Part shown: one piece after another, positions 15,906 to 23,619 of the stretch
How the letters are laid out: each line of letters begins with the position of its first letter
Numbering within the stretch: the first letter of the stretch is position 1
DNA from: a virus
Direction: 5' to 3' (one strand)
DNA length: 50,660 nt
IMG/VR virus record: IMGVR_UViG_3300017769_000020
Span: 1 to 50,660 of that record
The notes under the pieces: generated by a model
Told to the model about the DNA's origin: nothing
Seen by the model: only the letters and a program-made list of their open reading frames with translations
The model's database searches: none
Translations under genes and position numbers: made by a program

Positions 15906-17498
15906 ATGTCTCAACTCTTCGGATTTTCACTCCAGAGAGCAAAGAAGGTTCCTAAGGGACCTTCTTTTGTTCAGAAGGATAGTATGGATGGTACGCAACC
16001 GATTGTCGGTGGCGGTCACTATGGATACTCTGTTGATTTTGATGGGACTATTCGTAATGAATATGAACTGATCTCTCGTTATAGAGAGATGGTTCTCCAA
16101 CCAGAATGTGACAGCGCAGTAGATGATGTCGTTAACGAAACCATCTGCGGTAACTTTGATGATGTACCAGTTGAGGTTGAACTAAGCAACCTTAAGCAAT
16201 CAGAAAAGATTAAGAAGTTAATAAGAGAGGAGTTCGATGAGATTCTCCGTCTTCTAGACTTTGATAATAGATCTTATGAGATCTTCCGTCGTTGGTATGT
16301 TGACGGTAGATTATTCTTTCATAAGATCATCGACCCTAAGAATCCTCGTAGCGGACTTACAGAACTGAGGTATATCGATCCTCGTAAGATTCGTAAAGTG
16401 ACTGAGTTTGAATCGAAAGATCCAAACGCAATGCGTAGTGCAGATCTTAACACTCAACTCACGCAAACGTCCCATACTTACTATCTCTATAATCCTAAAG
16501 GATTAAGGAATACTACTAATCAGGGCATGAAGATTGCACCTGATTCTATCACTTATTGTCATTCTGGTATTCAGGATCTCAATAAGAACATGGTGCTATC
16601 GCACCTACATAAAGCGATCAAGGCAGTTAATCAACTCCGTATGATCGAAGACTCTTTGGTTATCTACCGTTTGAGTAGAGCACCAGAACGTCGTATTTTC
16701 TATATTGATGTTGGTAACTTACCTAAGAACAAAGCGGAGCAATACCTTCGTGAAGTTATGGGAAGGTACCGTAACAAGTTAGTGTACGATGCAAATACAG
16801 GAGAAATTAAAGATGACAAGAAGTTCATGTCAATGCTCGAAGACTTCTGGTTACCCAGACGAGAAGGCGGACGAGGCACTGAGATCACTACGCTCCCAGG
16901 TGGACAAAATCTTGGAGAACTTGAGGATGTCAAATACTTCCAGAAGAAACTTTATAAGGCACTAAACGTTCCTAACTCTAGATTAGAATCAGAAGCGACA
17001 TTTAATATTGGTCGTGCTGCTGAAATCACAAGAGATGAAGTTAAATTCCAGAAGTTCATTGCACGTCTCCGCAAAAGATTTAGTGAACTATTCCATGATC
17101 TTTTAAAAACTCAACTCGTTCTAAAAGGAATTATTTCCATTGAAGAATGGGAGGATATGAAAGAGCATATCCAATACGATTACATTGCTGACAACTACTT
17201 TACAGAACTCAAGGAGATTGAGATCCGTAATGAGAGAATGAATCAAGTTAACGTAATGGATCCTTATGTTGGTAAATACTTCTCAGTGGAGTACTTACGA
17301 ACACAAGTCCTCAAACAAACAGTACAGGAACAAAAGGAAATTGACAAACAGATTAAATCTGAACTTGAGTCTGGTGTTATACCTGATCCTGCAGCGGAAA
17401 TGGATCCATCTATGGATCCTAATGCTGCCCCAGAAGAACAACAGCAGGAGGAACTTCCGCAAGTAGATCCAGGTGATTTACGCAGAGGAGAGTTCTAA
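15906..17498 (+). CDS. gp20: Portal vertex protein gp20
   Basis: Portal protein (530 aa; T4 524 aa), forming the dodecameric ring through which DNA enters the head and to which the neck attaches. Conserved stretches include EYELISRYREMVLQPECDSA, VDDVVNE, YEIFRRWYVDGRLFFHKIID, the LSRAPERRIFYIDVGNLPK segment, and the clip/stem region with DDKKFMSMLEDFWLPRREGG. The C-terminal part is acidic and Gln/Pro-rich, as in cyanophage gp20. The gene is intact. It is followed 29 bases later by the gp67-like gene. Confidence 0.96.
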   Translation: MSQLFGFSLQRAKKVPKGPSFVQKDSMDGTQPIVGGGHYGYSVDFDGTIRNEYELISRYREMVLQPECDSAVDDVVNETICGNFDDVPVEVELSNLKQSEKIKKLIREEFDEILRLLDFDNRSYEIFRRWYVDGRLFFHKIIDPKNPRSGLTELRYIDPRKIRKVTEFESKDPNAMRSADLNTQLTQTSHTYYLYNPKGLRNTTNQGMKIAPDSITYCHSGIQDLNKNMVLSHLHKAIKAVNQLRMIEDSLVIYRLSRAPERRIFYIDVGNLPKNKAEQYLREVMGRYRNKLVYDANTGEIKDDKKFMSMLEDFWLPRREGGRGTEITTLPGGQNLGELEDVKYFQKKLYKALNVPNSRLESEATFNIGRAAEITRDEVKFQKFIARLRKRFSELFHDLLKTQLVLKGIISIEEWEDMKEHIQYDYIADNYFTELKEIEIRNERMNQVNVMDPYVGKYFSVEYLRTQVLKQTVQEQKEIDKQIKSELESGVIPDPAAEMDPSMDPNAAPEEQQQEELPQVDPGDLRRGEF

Positions 17499-17502
17499 GT
17501 TG

Positions 17503-17509
17503 CTAAATA
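17503..17509 (+). promoter_or_regulatory. CTAAATA late promoter variant after gp20
   Basis: CTAAATA lies in the short gap after gp20, 19 bases before the ATG of the gp67-like gene, with AGGAG at 17518-17522. It is the third occurrence of this variant in a structural-gene spacer (also before gp19 and gp20). Because TAAATAA also arises simply from stop codons in AT-rich spacers, this is suggestive only. Confidence 0.35.
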
Positions 17510-17527
17510 AATACAGTAGGAGTTATT

Positions 17528-17842
17528 ATGCCTAGCGAAATCGCACAAACCATTGTCAACCAAATCTTTGGTGACGAAAAAGCGAAAGCAGTTGATTCGG
17601 TAAACGATGCCTTATCTGCTGCTGCATACGATGCAGTTCAACAACGTAAAGTTGATTTTGCAGCAAGTATGGGTTTTGAACTTGATGATACTGCACAGGA
17701 TGCTGCGGATGAAATCTCCGATGAACTTCCTGATAATACAGAAGAAATCCCAGAACCTACACAAGGAAACGTCGAAACCCCTGAGGTAACAGACGAAACA
17801 CAACCCGAAACTGAGGAAGAATCCGATGAGACTAATAGCTGA
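17528..17842 (+). CDS. Acidic prohead core-like protein (gp67 position)
   Basis: 104 aa in the position of T4 gp67/gp68, between portal and prohead protease. The N-terminal 60 residues are helical (SEIAQTIVNQIFGDEKAKAV ... ALSAAAYDAVQQRKVDFAAS). The last 40 residues are almost only Glu, Asp, Thr and Pro. T4 gp67 is likewise small and highly acidic and forms part of the scaffold core that is digested by gp21. Assignment rests on position and composition, not on sequence motifs. It overlaps gp21 by 17 bases. Confidence 0.65.
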   Translation: MPSEIAQTIVNQIFGDEKAKAVDSVNDALSAAAYDAVQQRKVDFAASMGFELDDTAQDAADEISDELPDNTEEIPEPTQGNVETPEVTDETQPETEEESDETNS

Positions 17843-18470
17843 AGAAATTAACCAAGTCGATTTTCTTTGCGAAGAGAAAGAAGGCAAGAAGAATTACTTC
17901 ATTGAAGGTGTCTTTTTGCAAGCGGAACTAAAAAACCGTAACAACAGAATGTACCCTCTCAAGACTCTTACTAAAGAAGTCGCTAAATATGATGAGAACT
18001 ACATTCAAAAAGGGCGTGCCCTTGGAGAACTAGGTCATCCTGATGGTCCATCTATCAACCTAGATAGGGTATCACATAAAATTCTCTCATTGAGAGAAGA
18101 TGGAAACAACTTCATCGGAAGAGCGAAGTTACTTGACACACCTATGGGTAAAGTCGCCAAGTCATTGCTAGACGAGGGCGTAAAACTCGGTGTTTCATCG
18201 AGAGGCATGGGATCTATCCGCAAGGAAGATAACTGCAACGTTGTTATGGACGACTTCATGTTAGCAACTGCTGCTGATATCGTCGCTGATCCTTCAGCAC
18301 CTGATGCATTTGTCAATGGAATCATGGAAGGAAAGGAGTGGGTTTGGGATAATGGAATCCTAAAAGAGTCTGCTGTTGCTCAATTAAAAACAGAAATCGA
18401 TCATGCAACCCTTAGAAATTTACAAGAACGCAAAGTTTCCGCGTTTGAGTCGTTTCTAAAGAGTTTGTGA
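17826..18470 (+). CDS. gp21: Prohead core protease gp21
   Basis: Serine protease of the herpesvirus assemblin/T4 gp21 type (214 aa, T4 212 aa) that degrades the scaffold and trims the capsid protein before packaging. The likely catalytic His lies in GELGHPDGP (about residue 72) and the Ser in GVSSRGMGSI (about 124-129). NRNNRMYPLKTL is the conserved substrate-pocket region. The C-terminus is helical and Lys/Glu-rich. It starts within the end of the gp67-like gene, as expected for coupled translation of core components. Confidence 0.93.
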   Translation: MRLIAEEINQVDFLCEEKEGKKNYFIEGVFLQAELKNRNNRMYPLKTLTKEVAKYDENYIQKGRALGELGHPDGPSINLDRVSHKILSLREDGNNFIGRAKLLDTPMGKVAKSLLDEGVKLGVSSRGMGSIRKEDNCNVVMDDFMLATAADIVADPSAPDAFVNGIMEGKEWVWDNGILKESAVAQLKTEIDHATLRNLQERKVSAFESFLKSL

Positions 18471-18472
18471 TT

Positions 18473-18480
18473 TATAAATA
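18473..18480 (+). promoter_or_regulatory. Late promoter TATAAATA upstream of gp22
   Basis: Exact TATAAATA 38 bases before the gp22 ATG, in a spacer that also contains CGGAG (18505-18509) as ribosome binding site. It would drive gp22 and gp23 together. Confidence 0.65.
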
Positions 18481-18518
18481 AATACAGACAACGCTAAAGC
18501 ATAACGGAGTTTAAACAA

Positions 18519-19550
18519 ATGGCTGAGACCCTCGAAAAAAATCTTGATAACATGGATGAAGTGACCGAAGGTGCTACCCAATCCAAAACAGCGGTTAACG
18601 ACAAGGCAAAACCTGGTGACCCTATCGATACATCGAAAGGTGGTGCATCTAAGGTAATTGACGTTAACACTGATTCAGAAGAAGGCGCAAAAGGAACTAA
18701 AAACGCAGGCAAATCTGCAGCAGCACCAGTAGGTAAAGCACCTGTTCCGAGCACGAAACCTTCTGACGCATCCGCAAAAATGGAGGAAACCGAAGATGGC
18801 GAAGAAGCGATCACTGAAACCAAGTACGACTTTACTCAAGATGTTGACGCTCTTGTCGCAGGTGAAGAACTCTCAGAAGAATTCCGAACCAGGGCAGTAA
18901 CGATCTTCGAGGCAGTTGTAACTGAAAAGGTTAATGCTGAAGTTAAAGCGTTGCAAGAGGCATTTGAAGAGTCTCTGACTGAAGAAGTCGAAAAAATCAA
19001 AACAGAATTAGCCGAGAAGGTTGATGACTACTTATCTTATGCTGCTGAGAACTGGATGAAAGAGAATAATCTCCAGATCGAGCACGGTATTAAGACTGAG
19101 ATGAGTGAATCATTCTTCAATGGTCTAAAAAGTCTTTTCTTAGAGCACAACTTTAGTGTGCCTGAGGAAAAATTCAATCTACTTGACGGTATGGTTGGAG
19201 AGCTTGATGATATGGAAAAGAAACTCAACGAAACAATCGACACTAATGTTGCTTTAAACAAGCGCATCGGTGAGTTTGTTAAAATGGAAATTGTGAACGA
19301 GAGTGCTGTTGGTCTAGCAGAAACCCAAAAGGAGAAGTTAGCATCATTAGCAGAGGGTGTTGAGTTTGAGAATGAAGAAGATTTTCGTAAGAAGATCGAA
19401 ACTATCAAGGAATCATACTTCACTAGGAAGGCTGAGATCGCAGAATCTGCGAAGGAACCCACCGAAGAAGCATCAGCACCTTTGGTAGAATCAACAGAGA
19501 GTGGCACAATGTCGAAGTACGTTGATGCAATCGCTCGCTGGTCCAAATAA
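18519..19550 (+). CDS. gp22: Prohead scaffold protein gp22
   Basis: Major scaffold/core protein (343 aa; T4 269 aa). It is almost entirely charged helix: the region from residue 95 on consists of Glu/Lys-rich coiled coils (EEVEKIKTELAEKVDDYLSY, EKFNLLDGMVGELDDMEKKL). It is preceded by an unstructured Ala/Pro/Thr/Lys-rich segment of about 90 residues that makes it longer than T4 gp22. WMKENNLQIEHGIKTEMSES and FFNGLKSLFLEH are conserved with other gp22 proteins. The scaffold templates the gp23 shell and is then cleaved by gp21. Confidence 0.93.
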   Translation: MAETLEKNLDNMDEVTEGATQSKTAVNDKAKPGDPIDTSKGGASKVIDVNTDSEEGAKGTKNAGKSAAAPVGKAPVPSTKPSDASAKMEETEDGEEAITETKYDFTQDVDALVAGEELSEEFRTRAVTIFEAVVTEKVNAEVKALQEAFEESLTEEVEKIKTELAEKVDDYLSYAAENWMKENNLQIEHGIKTEMSESFFNGLKSLFLEHNFSVPEEKFNLLDGMVGELDDMEKKLNETIDTNVALNKRIGEFVKMEIVNESAVGLAETQKEKLASLAEGVEFENEEDFRKKIETIKESYFTRKAEIAESAKEPTEEASAPLVESTESGTMSKYVDAIARWSK

Positions 19551-19584
19551 TTTAAACTACTATCTCTACTATTAGAATAAACTA

Positions 19585-20964
19585 ATGACAGTTCAAAAAC
19601 TACAAGAGAAGTGGGCACCCGTTCTTAATCACGACGCTCTCCCAGAGATCGGTGACTCTTATAAGAAAGGCGTAGTCGCACAACTCTTAGAAAACCAAGA
19701 AAAAGCACAAATCGAAGAAGGTCAAATCCTTTCTGAGACTTTACAAACTACTGGTTATACTGGTGGCAGTACCGCTACAGGTCCTGTTGCAGGTTTCGAC
19801 CCAGTACTTATCTCATTGATCCGTAGATCGATGCCATCGCTGATCGCTTACGACATCGCAGGCGTTCAACCAATGACTGGTCCTACTGGACTGATCTTTG
19901 CGATGAGAACTAACTACGGTGCCGAAAGAGATCCTAACGCATCTGGTTACGACGAAGCATTCTTCAACGAACCAAACGCAGGTTTCTCTGGTGGTGCAGG
20001 TTCTGCTTACGATCCTGGCGCATCAGGTTCTGCAAACAACGACGCTGAAGGCAACAACCCTTCTGTTCTTAACGACGGTTCTCCTGGAACTTACGAACAG
20101 ACTGGCGATGCTGCAGGCATGGCAACTGCTACCTCTGAAGCATTAGACGACAGTGCATCTAACACTGCGTTCAGAGAGATGGGTTTCTCCATCGAGAAGG
20201 TGACTGTTACTGCTAAGGCAAGAGCTTTAAAGGCAGAGTACAGCATCGAACTTGCTCAAGACTTGAAAGCAATTCACGGTCTTGATGCCGAGCAAGAACT
20301 TAGCAACATTCTCTCTACTGAGATTCTTGCTGAGATCAACAGAGAAGTTGTTCGTACTATCTACACTAACGCTGTAGCAGGTGCACAGAACAATACTTCT
20401 TCTGCAGGTATCTTCGACCTTGACGTTGACTCTAATGGTCGTTGGTCAGTTGAGAAGTTCAAAGGACTTCTTTTCCAGATCGAAAGAGATGCTAACGCTA
20501 TCGGTCAGCAAACTCGTCGCGGGAAGGGCAACATCTTGATCTGCTCTGCAGACGTTGCTTCTGCTCTAGGTATGGCAGGCGTTCTTGATTACGCTCCAGG
20601 TTTACAAGGTAACAACGCACTTACAGGTGTAGACGATACTTCTTCTACTCTCGTTGGTACTCTTAACGGACGCATCAAGGTTTACGTTGATCCTTACTCT
20701 GCTAACGTTGCTGACAAGCACTTCTACGTTGCAGGATACAAAGGTACTTCACCTTACGACGCAGGACTATTCTACTGTCCTTACGTTCCGTTACAGCAAG
20801 TTAGAGCAATCAACCCTAACACCTTCCAACCAAAAATTGGTTTCAAGACTCGTTACGGTATGGTTTCTAACCCATTCTCTGGCGGACTTACTCAAGGTTC
20901 TGGCGCACTTACTGCTAACGCTAACAAGTACTACAGACGTGTACAGGTTGCAAACCTTATGTAA
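19585..20964 (+). CDS. gp23: Major capsid protein gp23
   Basis: HK97-fold major head protein (459 aa; T4 521 aa). The start KLQEKWAPVLNHDALPEIGD and the following delta-type N-terminal peptide, probably removed by gp21, are typical. AFREMGFSIEKVTVTAKARA, LKAEYSIELAQDLKAIHGLD and QTRRGKGNILICSADVASAL are hallmark gp23 sequences. A Gly/Ser/Asn-rich insertion loop (residues about 125-180) replaces part of the T4 surface domain. The gene ends 24 bases before a strong terminator. Confidence 0.97.
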   Translation: MTVQKLQEKWAPVLNHDALPEIGDSYKKGVVAQLLENQEKAQIEEGQILSETLQTTGYTGGSTATGPVAGFDPVLISLIRRSMPSLIAYDIAGVQPMTGPTGLIFAMRTNYGAERDPNASGYDEAFFNEPNAGFSGGAGSAYDPGASGSANNDAEGNNPSVLNDGSPGTYEQTGDAAGMATATSEALDDSASNTAFREMGFSIEKVTVTAKARALKAEYSIELAQDLKAIHGLDAEQELSNILSTEILAEINREVVRTIYTNAVAGAQNNTSSAGIFDLDVDSNGRWSVEKFKGLLFQIERDANAIGQQTRRGKGNILICSADVASALGMAGVLDYAPGLQGNNALTGVDDTSSTLVGTLNGRIKVYVDPYSANVADKHFYVAGYKGTSPYDAGLFYCPYVPLQQVRAINPNTFQPKIGFKTRYGMVSNPFSGGLTQGSGALTANANKYYRRVQVANLM

Positions 20965-20988
20965 TAGGCAATATTGCTTATCTTTTGA

Positions 20989-21014
20989 GAGGGTGCTTGA
21001 CACCCTCTTTTTTT
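20989..21014 (+). terminator. gp23 terminator
   Basis: Seven-base-pair GC-rich stem GAGGGTG / CACCCTC with a CTTGA loop followed by seven T residues (21008-21014): a classical factor-independent terminator at the end of the head gene cluster. Its loop and 3' arm also contain the TTGACA of the next promoter. Confidence 0.9.
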
Positions 21015-21024
21015 ATGCTATAAT
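20997..21024 (+). promoter_or_regulatory. Strong sigma70-type promoter inside the gp23 terminator
   Basis: TTGACA (20997-21002), 16-base spacer, and TATAAT (21019-21024) preceded by TGC, giving an extended -10. All twelve hexamer bases match the host sigma70 consensus. Expected transcription start is about 21031, at the first base of the candidate structured RNA. The -35 element overlaps the terminator hairpin of gp23. Confidence 0.8.
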
Positions 21025-21219
21025 TTAAGAGTAACGACGGTTACGTCGGGAGTGACTGAATAAACTTACTGGCATATAGCTAGTTAAGGTGATGAGACAC
21101 AGGTGGTGCTGCTACGAAAGTAGAATCGATTTACCAATCGGGTCTCAGGCAAGAATGTTTTTACTCTGTAGTAATGCCCATTCTTTGTTGGTATACAGGA
21201 TTCCAACCTCCCTCTATAT

Positions 21220-21227
21220 TATAAATA
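21220..21227 (+). promoter_or_regulatory. Late promoter TATAAATA near the end of the candidate RNA
   Basis: Exact TATAAATA 53 bases before the ATG at 21280. It lies just before the hairpin 21236-21254, so a late transcript starting about 21233 would carry that hairpin at its 5' end and then read the small genes that follow. Confidence 0.5.
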
Positions 21228-21235
21228 AAATTAAT

Positions 21236-21259
21236 AGGACTCATTAGCAGTCCTTTTTT
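21236..21259 (+). terminator. Intrinsic terminator of the candidate RNA
   Basis: AGGACT / AGTCCT stem with a 7-base loop followed by six T residues (21254-21259). It closes the transcript that begins at the 20997-21024 promoter. Confidence 0.75.
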
Positions 21260-21279
21260 AATACCTCAAATTTTAATAC

Positions 21280-21579
21280 ATGTTATCTACCGCTTATCGC
21301 CTTCGACTAGAAGGCATATGTAAATCTATTGCAGCAGGAACTGAAGTAAGTATAGACGATATGATATGGGCACAGAAACTAGCAAAAGCAAATACGTCTG
21401 CACGCGGTATGTTAAGTACAGCAAGACGTATGAATACGAATCCAGATGATTCTTTTCTTAACGGTCTGAATATTGGTGACCCCGATTCAGGCAACCACCG
21501 TAGGGGTTTCTTTAATCCAGAAGAAGTAGTAGACTGGTTTCATCAAGAACGTTCAGATGATTGGAGGCAACGCGACTAA
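21280..21579 (+). CDS. Conserved cyanophage protein after gp23
   Basis: 99 aa, helical: MLSTAYRLRLEGICKSIAAG, then DDMIWAQKLAKANTSARGML, and a C-terminal part with LNIGDPDSGNHRRGFFNPEE and VVDWFHQER. I recall this layout as a conserved hypothetical located after gp23 in marine T4-like phages. No catalytic motif is seen. The stop overlaps the next ATG. Confidence 0.75.
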   Translation: MLSTAYRLRLEGICKSIAAGTEVSIDDMIWAQKLAKANTSARGMLSTARRMNTNPDDSFLNGLNIGDPDSGNHRRGFFNPEEVVDWFHQERSDDWRQRD

Positions 21580-21782
21580 TGAACACACAAGCAATGTCAG
21601 CACAATTTGGTGCTATTGATTTATCGGACATAGAAGAACAGAGAAATCGAATTCCAGATTTGGAAAGAAAGGAAATGAATCTTTTATCTGATGCAATGAG
21701 GATTGAACTTAAACAAGTTATTAATGAAGTTCTGGACGAGAGAGAACGAACAAGACCATTTGGTGGACTTGGGGGTAAGTAA
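21579..21782 (+). CDS. Small helical protein
   Basis: 67 aa from the ATG at 21579, which overlaps the preceding stop (TAATG); the frame is open slightly further upstream but this start fits the coupled arrangement. Sequence is helical and charged (DLERKEMNLLSDAMRIELKQ) and ends in Gly-rich FGGLGGK. Its stop overlaps the next ATG. Function unknown. Confidence 0.6.
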   Translation: MNTQAMSAQFGAIDLSDIEEQRNRIPDLERKEMNLLSDAMRIELKQVINEVLDERERTRPFGGLGGK

Positions 21783-21988
21783 TGTTAGCAACAATCCTAC
21801 TATTCAGTTGTATTCCATTTGTGACTGTCACTCTATACTTTGGTACTAGGGGAGGATACTATGATACTGATGCCTATGATGGACATGGTACAGCACACAA
21901 AGTACTCTTAGATGATGAACCAAAAGTATACTGGTCAAGTGAAGCATTAGATCAGTTAGAAATGCTCCAGAAGAAAGAGACTAAATAA
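21782..21988 (+). CDS. Small membrane-anchored protein
   Basis: 68 aa with an N-terminal hydrophobic helix (MLATILLFSCIPFVTVTLYF) and a soluble acidic tail rich in Tyr, Asp and His. The C-in pattern after FSC is not a clear lipobox. It belongs to the overlapping series starting at 21280. CTAAATAA at its stop codon could also act as a weak late promoter for the next gene. Confidence 0.6.
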   Translation: MLATILLFSCIPFVTVTLYFGTRGGYYDTDAYDGHGTAHKVLLDDEPKVYWSSEALDQLEMLQKKETK

Positions 21989-22007
21989 TAAAAGAGAATG
22001 ACTTATT

Positions 22008-22598
22008 ATGATCACTGACATCAGATATGATGGGTTCATAGGTATCTTTGATACGGAATATGATACTCAACCCTTGATTGATTATTGGGAATACCAAAAC
22101 AAAGTGGGATCTACATTTAAACGTAAAGGTTTATTTGGTAGGGAACGCAAAGCACATGCTCGTAAAGATACATGTCTTGCCACTGAAGACTTCATGTTGG
22201 ATCACAACTGCGGTTATCAATGGATGCGGGAATATAATGAAGTTACTGGTAGATGCCTTGAAGAATACATTGATCAGTTTGAACATCTTCTACATTATAG
22301 ATATCAACAAGTATATCTGAATGTACAAAAGACTTTACCACAGCAAGGATATCATAGTTGGCATTCAGAAGATGGTTCTTTAGGATGTAATCGTCGGATC
22401 CTTGCCACTATGATGTATCTTAATGATATTGCTGAAGGTGGTGAAACTGAATTTCTATATCAGTCTTTGAGATACAAACCCAAACGAGGACAGTTTCTTA
22501 TCTGGCCAGCAGGTTTTACTCATGTTCACAGAGGTAATCCTCCTTTGTCTGGTGAGAAATACATTTCTACATCATGGTTAGAAAATATAAACGCATAA
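22008..22598 (+). CDS. 2OG-Fe(II) oxygenase (prolyl-4-hydroxylase-like)
   Basis: 196-aa dioxygenase that would couple 2-oxoglutarate decarboxylation to hydroxylation of an unknown substrate. The double-stranded beta-helix core shows HSWHSEDG (metal-binding HxD/E, about residues 115-121), MYLNDIAEGGETEFLY, and GQFLIWPAGFTHVHRGNPP with the distal His; the Lys/Ser in EKYISTSW completes the 2OG site. This is one of three such genes in the window. Substrate cannot be deduced; phage or host protein modification is possible. Confidence 0.85.
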   Translation: MITDIRYDGFIGIFDTEYDTQPLIDYWEYQNKVGSTFKRKGLFGRERKAHARKDTCLATEDFMLDHNCGYQWMREYNEVTGRCLEEYIDQFEHLLHYRYQQVYLNVQKTLPQQGYHSWHSEDGSLGCNRRILATMMYLNDIAEGGETEFLYQSLRYKPKRGQFLIWPAGFTHVHRGNPPLSGEKYISTSWLENINA

Positions 22599-22599
22599 C

Positions 22600-23160
22600 A
22601 TGTCTGCACAAAACTGGTATCAAGAACAATTAACGAACAAGAACTTTCTATCTCCAATTGGATTTGTATTCCTTTTGGAGAAAGCAAGGAAGGTTTCGTT
22701 TTTATGTCAGCGAGCAAGTATCCCAGAACTTAATGTTGGTGATATCCAAATACCTACTAGAGGATTAGTTCGTGTTCCCATCGAAGGTAACATTGACTAT
22801 GGAGACTTAACTCTAGAGTTTATTGTTGATGAAGATCTAAGAAATTATATGGAGATTCATAACTGGTTGCGTGCATTGGGTACTCCTGATAATGTTGGGG
22901 AGAGAACTTCATGGATGCAGGCAAACAGTGATAGAACATTTAATGACAGAGGATCTAAAGTATCTGATGGCACATTACAAGTATTGAACAATAATAATAT
23001 CGCAAACTTTGATGTAGTGTTTGAAGAGATGTTTCCAGTCAGTCTATCAACTCTGGACTTCAACGTTACGAATACAGATACAGATTATCTTACAGCAAGT
23101 GTTACTTTCAAATATCTTCTTTACGAGATCAGAAACACTAACCAACGTACTAGACGATGA
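22600..23160 (+). CDS. Tail-tube-fold protein (annotated gp3 or gp54-like in relatives)
   Basis: 186 aa. NWYQEQLTNKNFLSPIGFVF, KVSFLCQRASIPELNVGDIQ, DYGDLTLEFIVDEDLRNYME and IHNWLRALGTP have the strand order of tail-tube-type proteins and resemble gp19. Position between gp23 and uvsY matches the gene usually labelled gp3 (tail completion) in cyanophages. The fold family is more certain than the exact T4 counterpart: gp3, gp54 and gp19 paralogues are all possible. It overlaps the next gene by 4 bases. Confidence 0.7.
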   Translation: MSAQNWYQEQLTNKNFLSPIGFVFLLEKARKVSFLCQRASIPELNVGDIQIPTRGLVRVPIEGNIDYGDLTLEFIVDEDLRNYMEIHNWLRALGTPDNVGERTSWMQANSDRTFNDRGSKVSDGTLQVLNNNNIANFDVVFEEMFPVSLSTLDFNVTNTDTDYLTASVTFKYLLYEIRNTNQRTRR

Positions 23161-23552
23161 AATTTGAGTACAAGTTTGAACATCATTGGGGTGGTGAAGA
23201 TAACTGGTATACTAAATCTAAGAGATGGGCAAAGAAACAAAACCCAACCATGTCCTTAATTGCATCAATTTTTATAGAATGGTTGCATAAATGGTGGATT
23301 GATGGTAAAATACAAATGGTCCTTGACGACGTTGATCGCCAAGTTGACTTAATACATTCCCAATGGGAGGCAAATGACAGAGAACTCACCCCACACACAG
23401 TGGAGACAGGAGTATTTGGAGATGAAGGGTGGTCTATCTCAATCACAAATCCGATTGTTGAAAGAAGGACCGAACCAACTGTCTCAGGCATGGTTACTCC
23501 AAGCGATGCACAACGATTACAAGCAAATGAAGGGGATCAAAGAAACCCCTAG
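23157..23552 (+). CDS. Conserved-type hypothetical protein overlapping the next gene
   Basis: 131 aa, Trp-rich (MKFEYKFEHHWGGEDNWYTK; IEWLHKWWIDGKIQM). The second half (HTVETGVFGDEGWSISITNP) reads as ordered beta sequence, so the frame seems real to its stop. The ATG overlaps the preceding stop. The last 179 bases are shared in another frame with 23374-23619. No domain recognised. Confidence 0.6.
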   Translation: MKFEYKFEHHWGGEDNWYTKSKRWAKKQNPTMSLIASIFIEWLHKWWIDGKIQMVLDDVDRQVDLIHSQWEANDRELTPHTVETGVFGDEGWSISITNPIVERRTEPTVSGMVTPSDAQRLQANEGDQRNP

Positions 23553-23619
23553 TAAAGAAAGTGGTGTCCAGACATCAATGAAACAATGGTTTCAAAACAA
23601 TAAAGAGCAAGGATCATAA
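23374..23619 (+). CDS. Small helical protein in an overlapping frame
   Basis: 81 aa, helical, with SPHTQWRQEYLEMKGGLSQS, QIRLLKEGPNQLSQAWLLQA and MHNDYKQMKGIKE, which read like a folded protein. The last base of its stop is the first base of the uvsY ATG. It is read in a different frame from the 3' part of 23157-23552; both frames look coding. Function unknown; proximity to uvsY hints at replication or recombination. Confidence 0.55.
   Translation: MTENSPHTQWRQEYLEMKGGLSQSQIRLLKEGPNQLSQAWLLQAMHNDYKQMKGIKETPSKESGVQTSMKQWFQNNKEQGS

Larger units (their letters stand above)
21031..21259 (+). ncRNA. Candidate structured phage RNA downstream of gp23
   Basis: This stretch has its own promoter and an intrinsic terminator, no ORF of note, and dense secondary structure. 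Hairpins readable by eye are: CGACG/CGTCG with GTTA loop (21035-21048); a 9-bp stem at 21065-21088 with ATATA loop; a GAGAC/GTCTC closing stem (21094-21098 with 21142-21146) enclosing CTAC-GAAA-GTAG (21112-21123) and CGATT/AATCG (21127-21140); AAGAATG/CATTCTT (21151-21157 with 21179-21185) enclosing TTACT/AGTAA; and GTTGG/CCAAC (21187-21207). It is not a tRNA. I cannot match it to a known RNA family from memory; a cis-acting leader cannot be excluded, but the terminator argues for a separate RNA of about 225 bases. Confidence 0.6.

Noticed and set aside
21031-21235. tRNA or tmRNA in the gp23-downstream region
   Set aside because: No cloverleaf with acceptor stem and T-loop GTTCNA, and no CCA end, can be formed; hairpin spacing does not fit.
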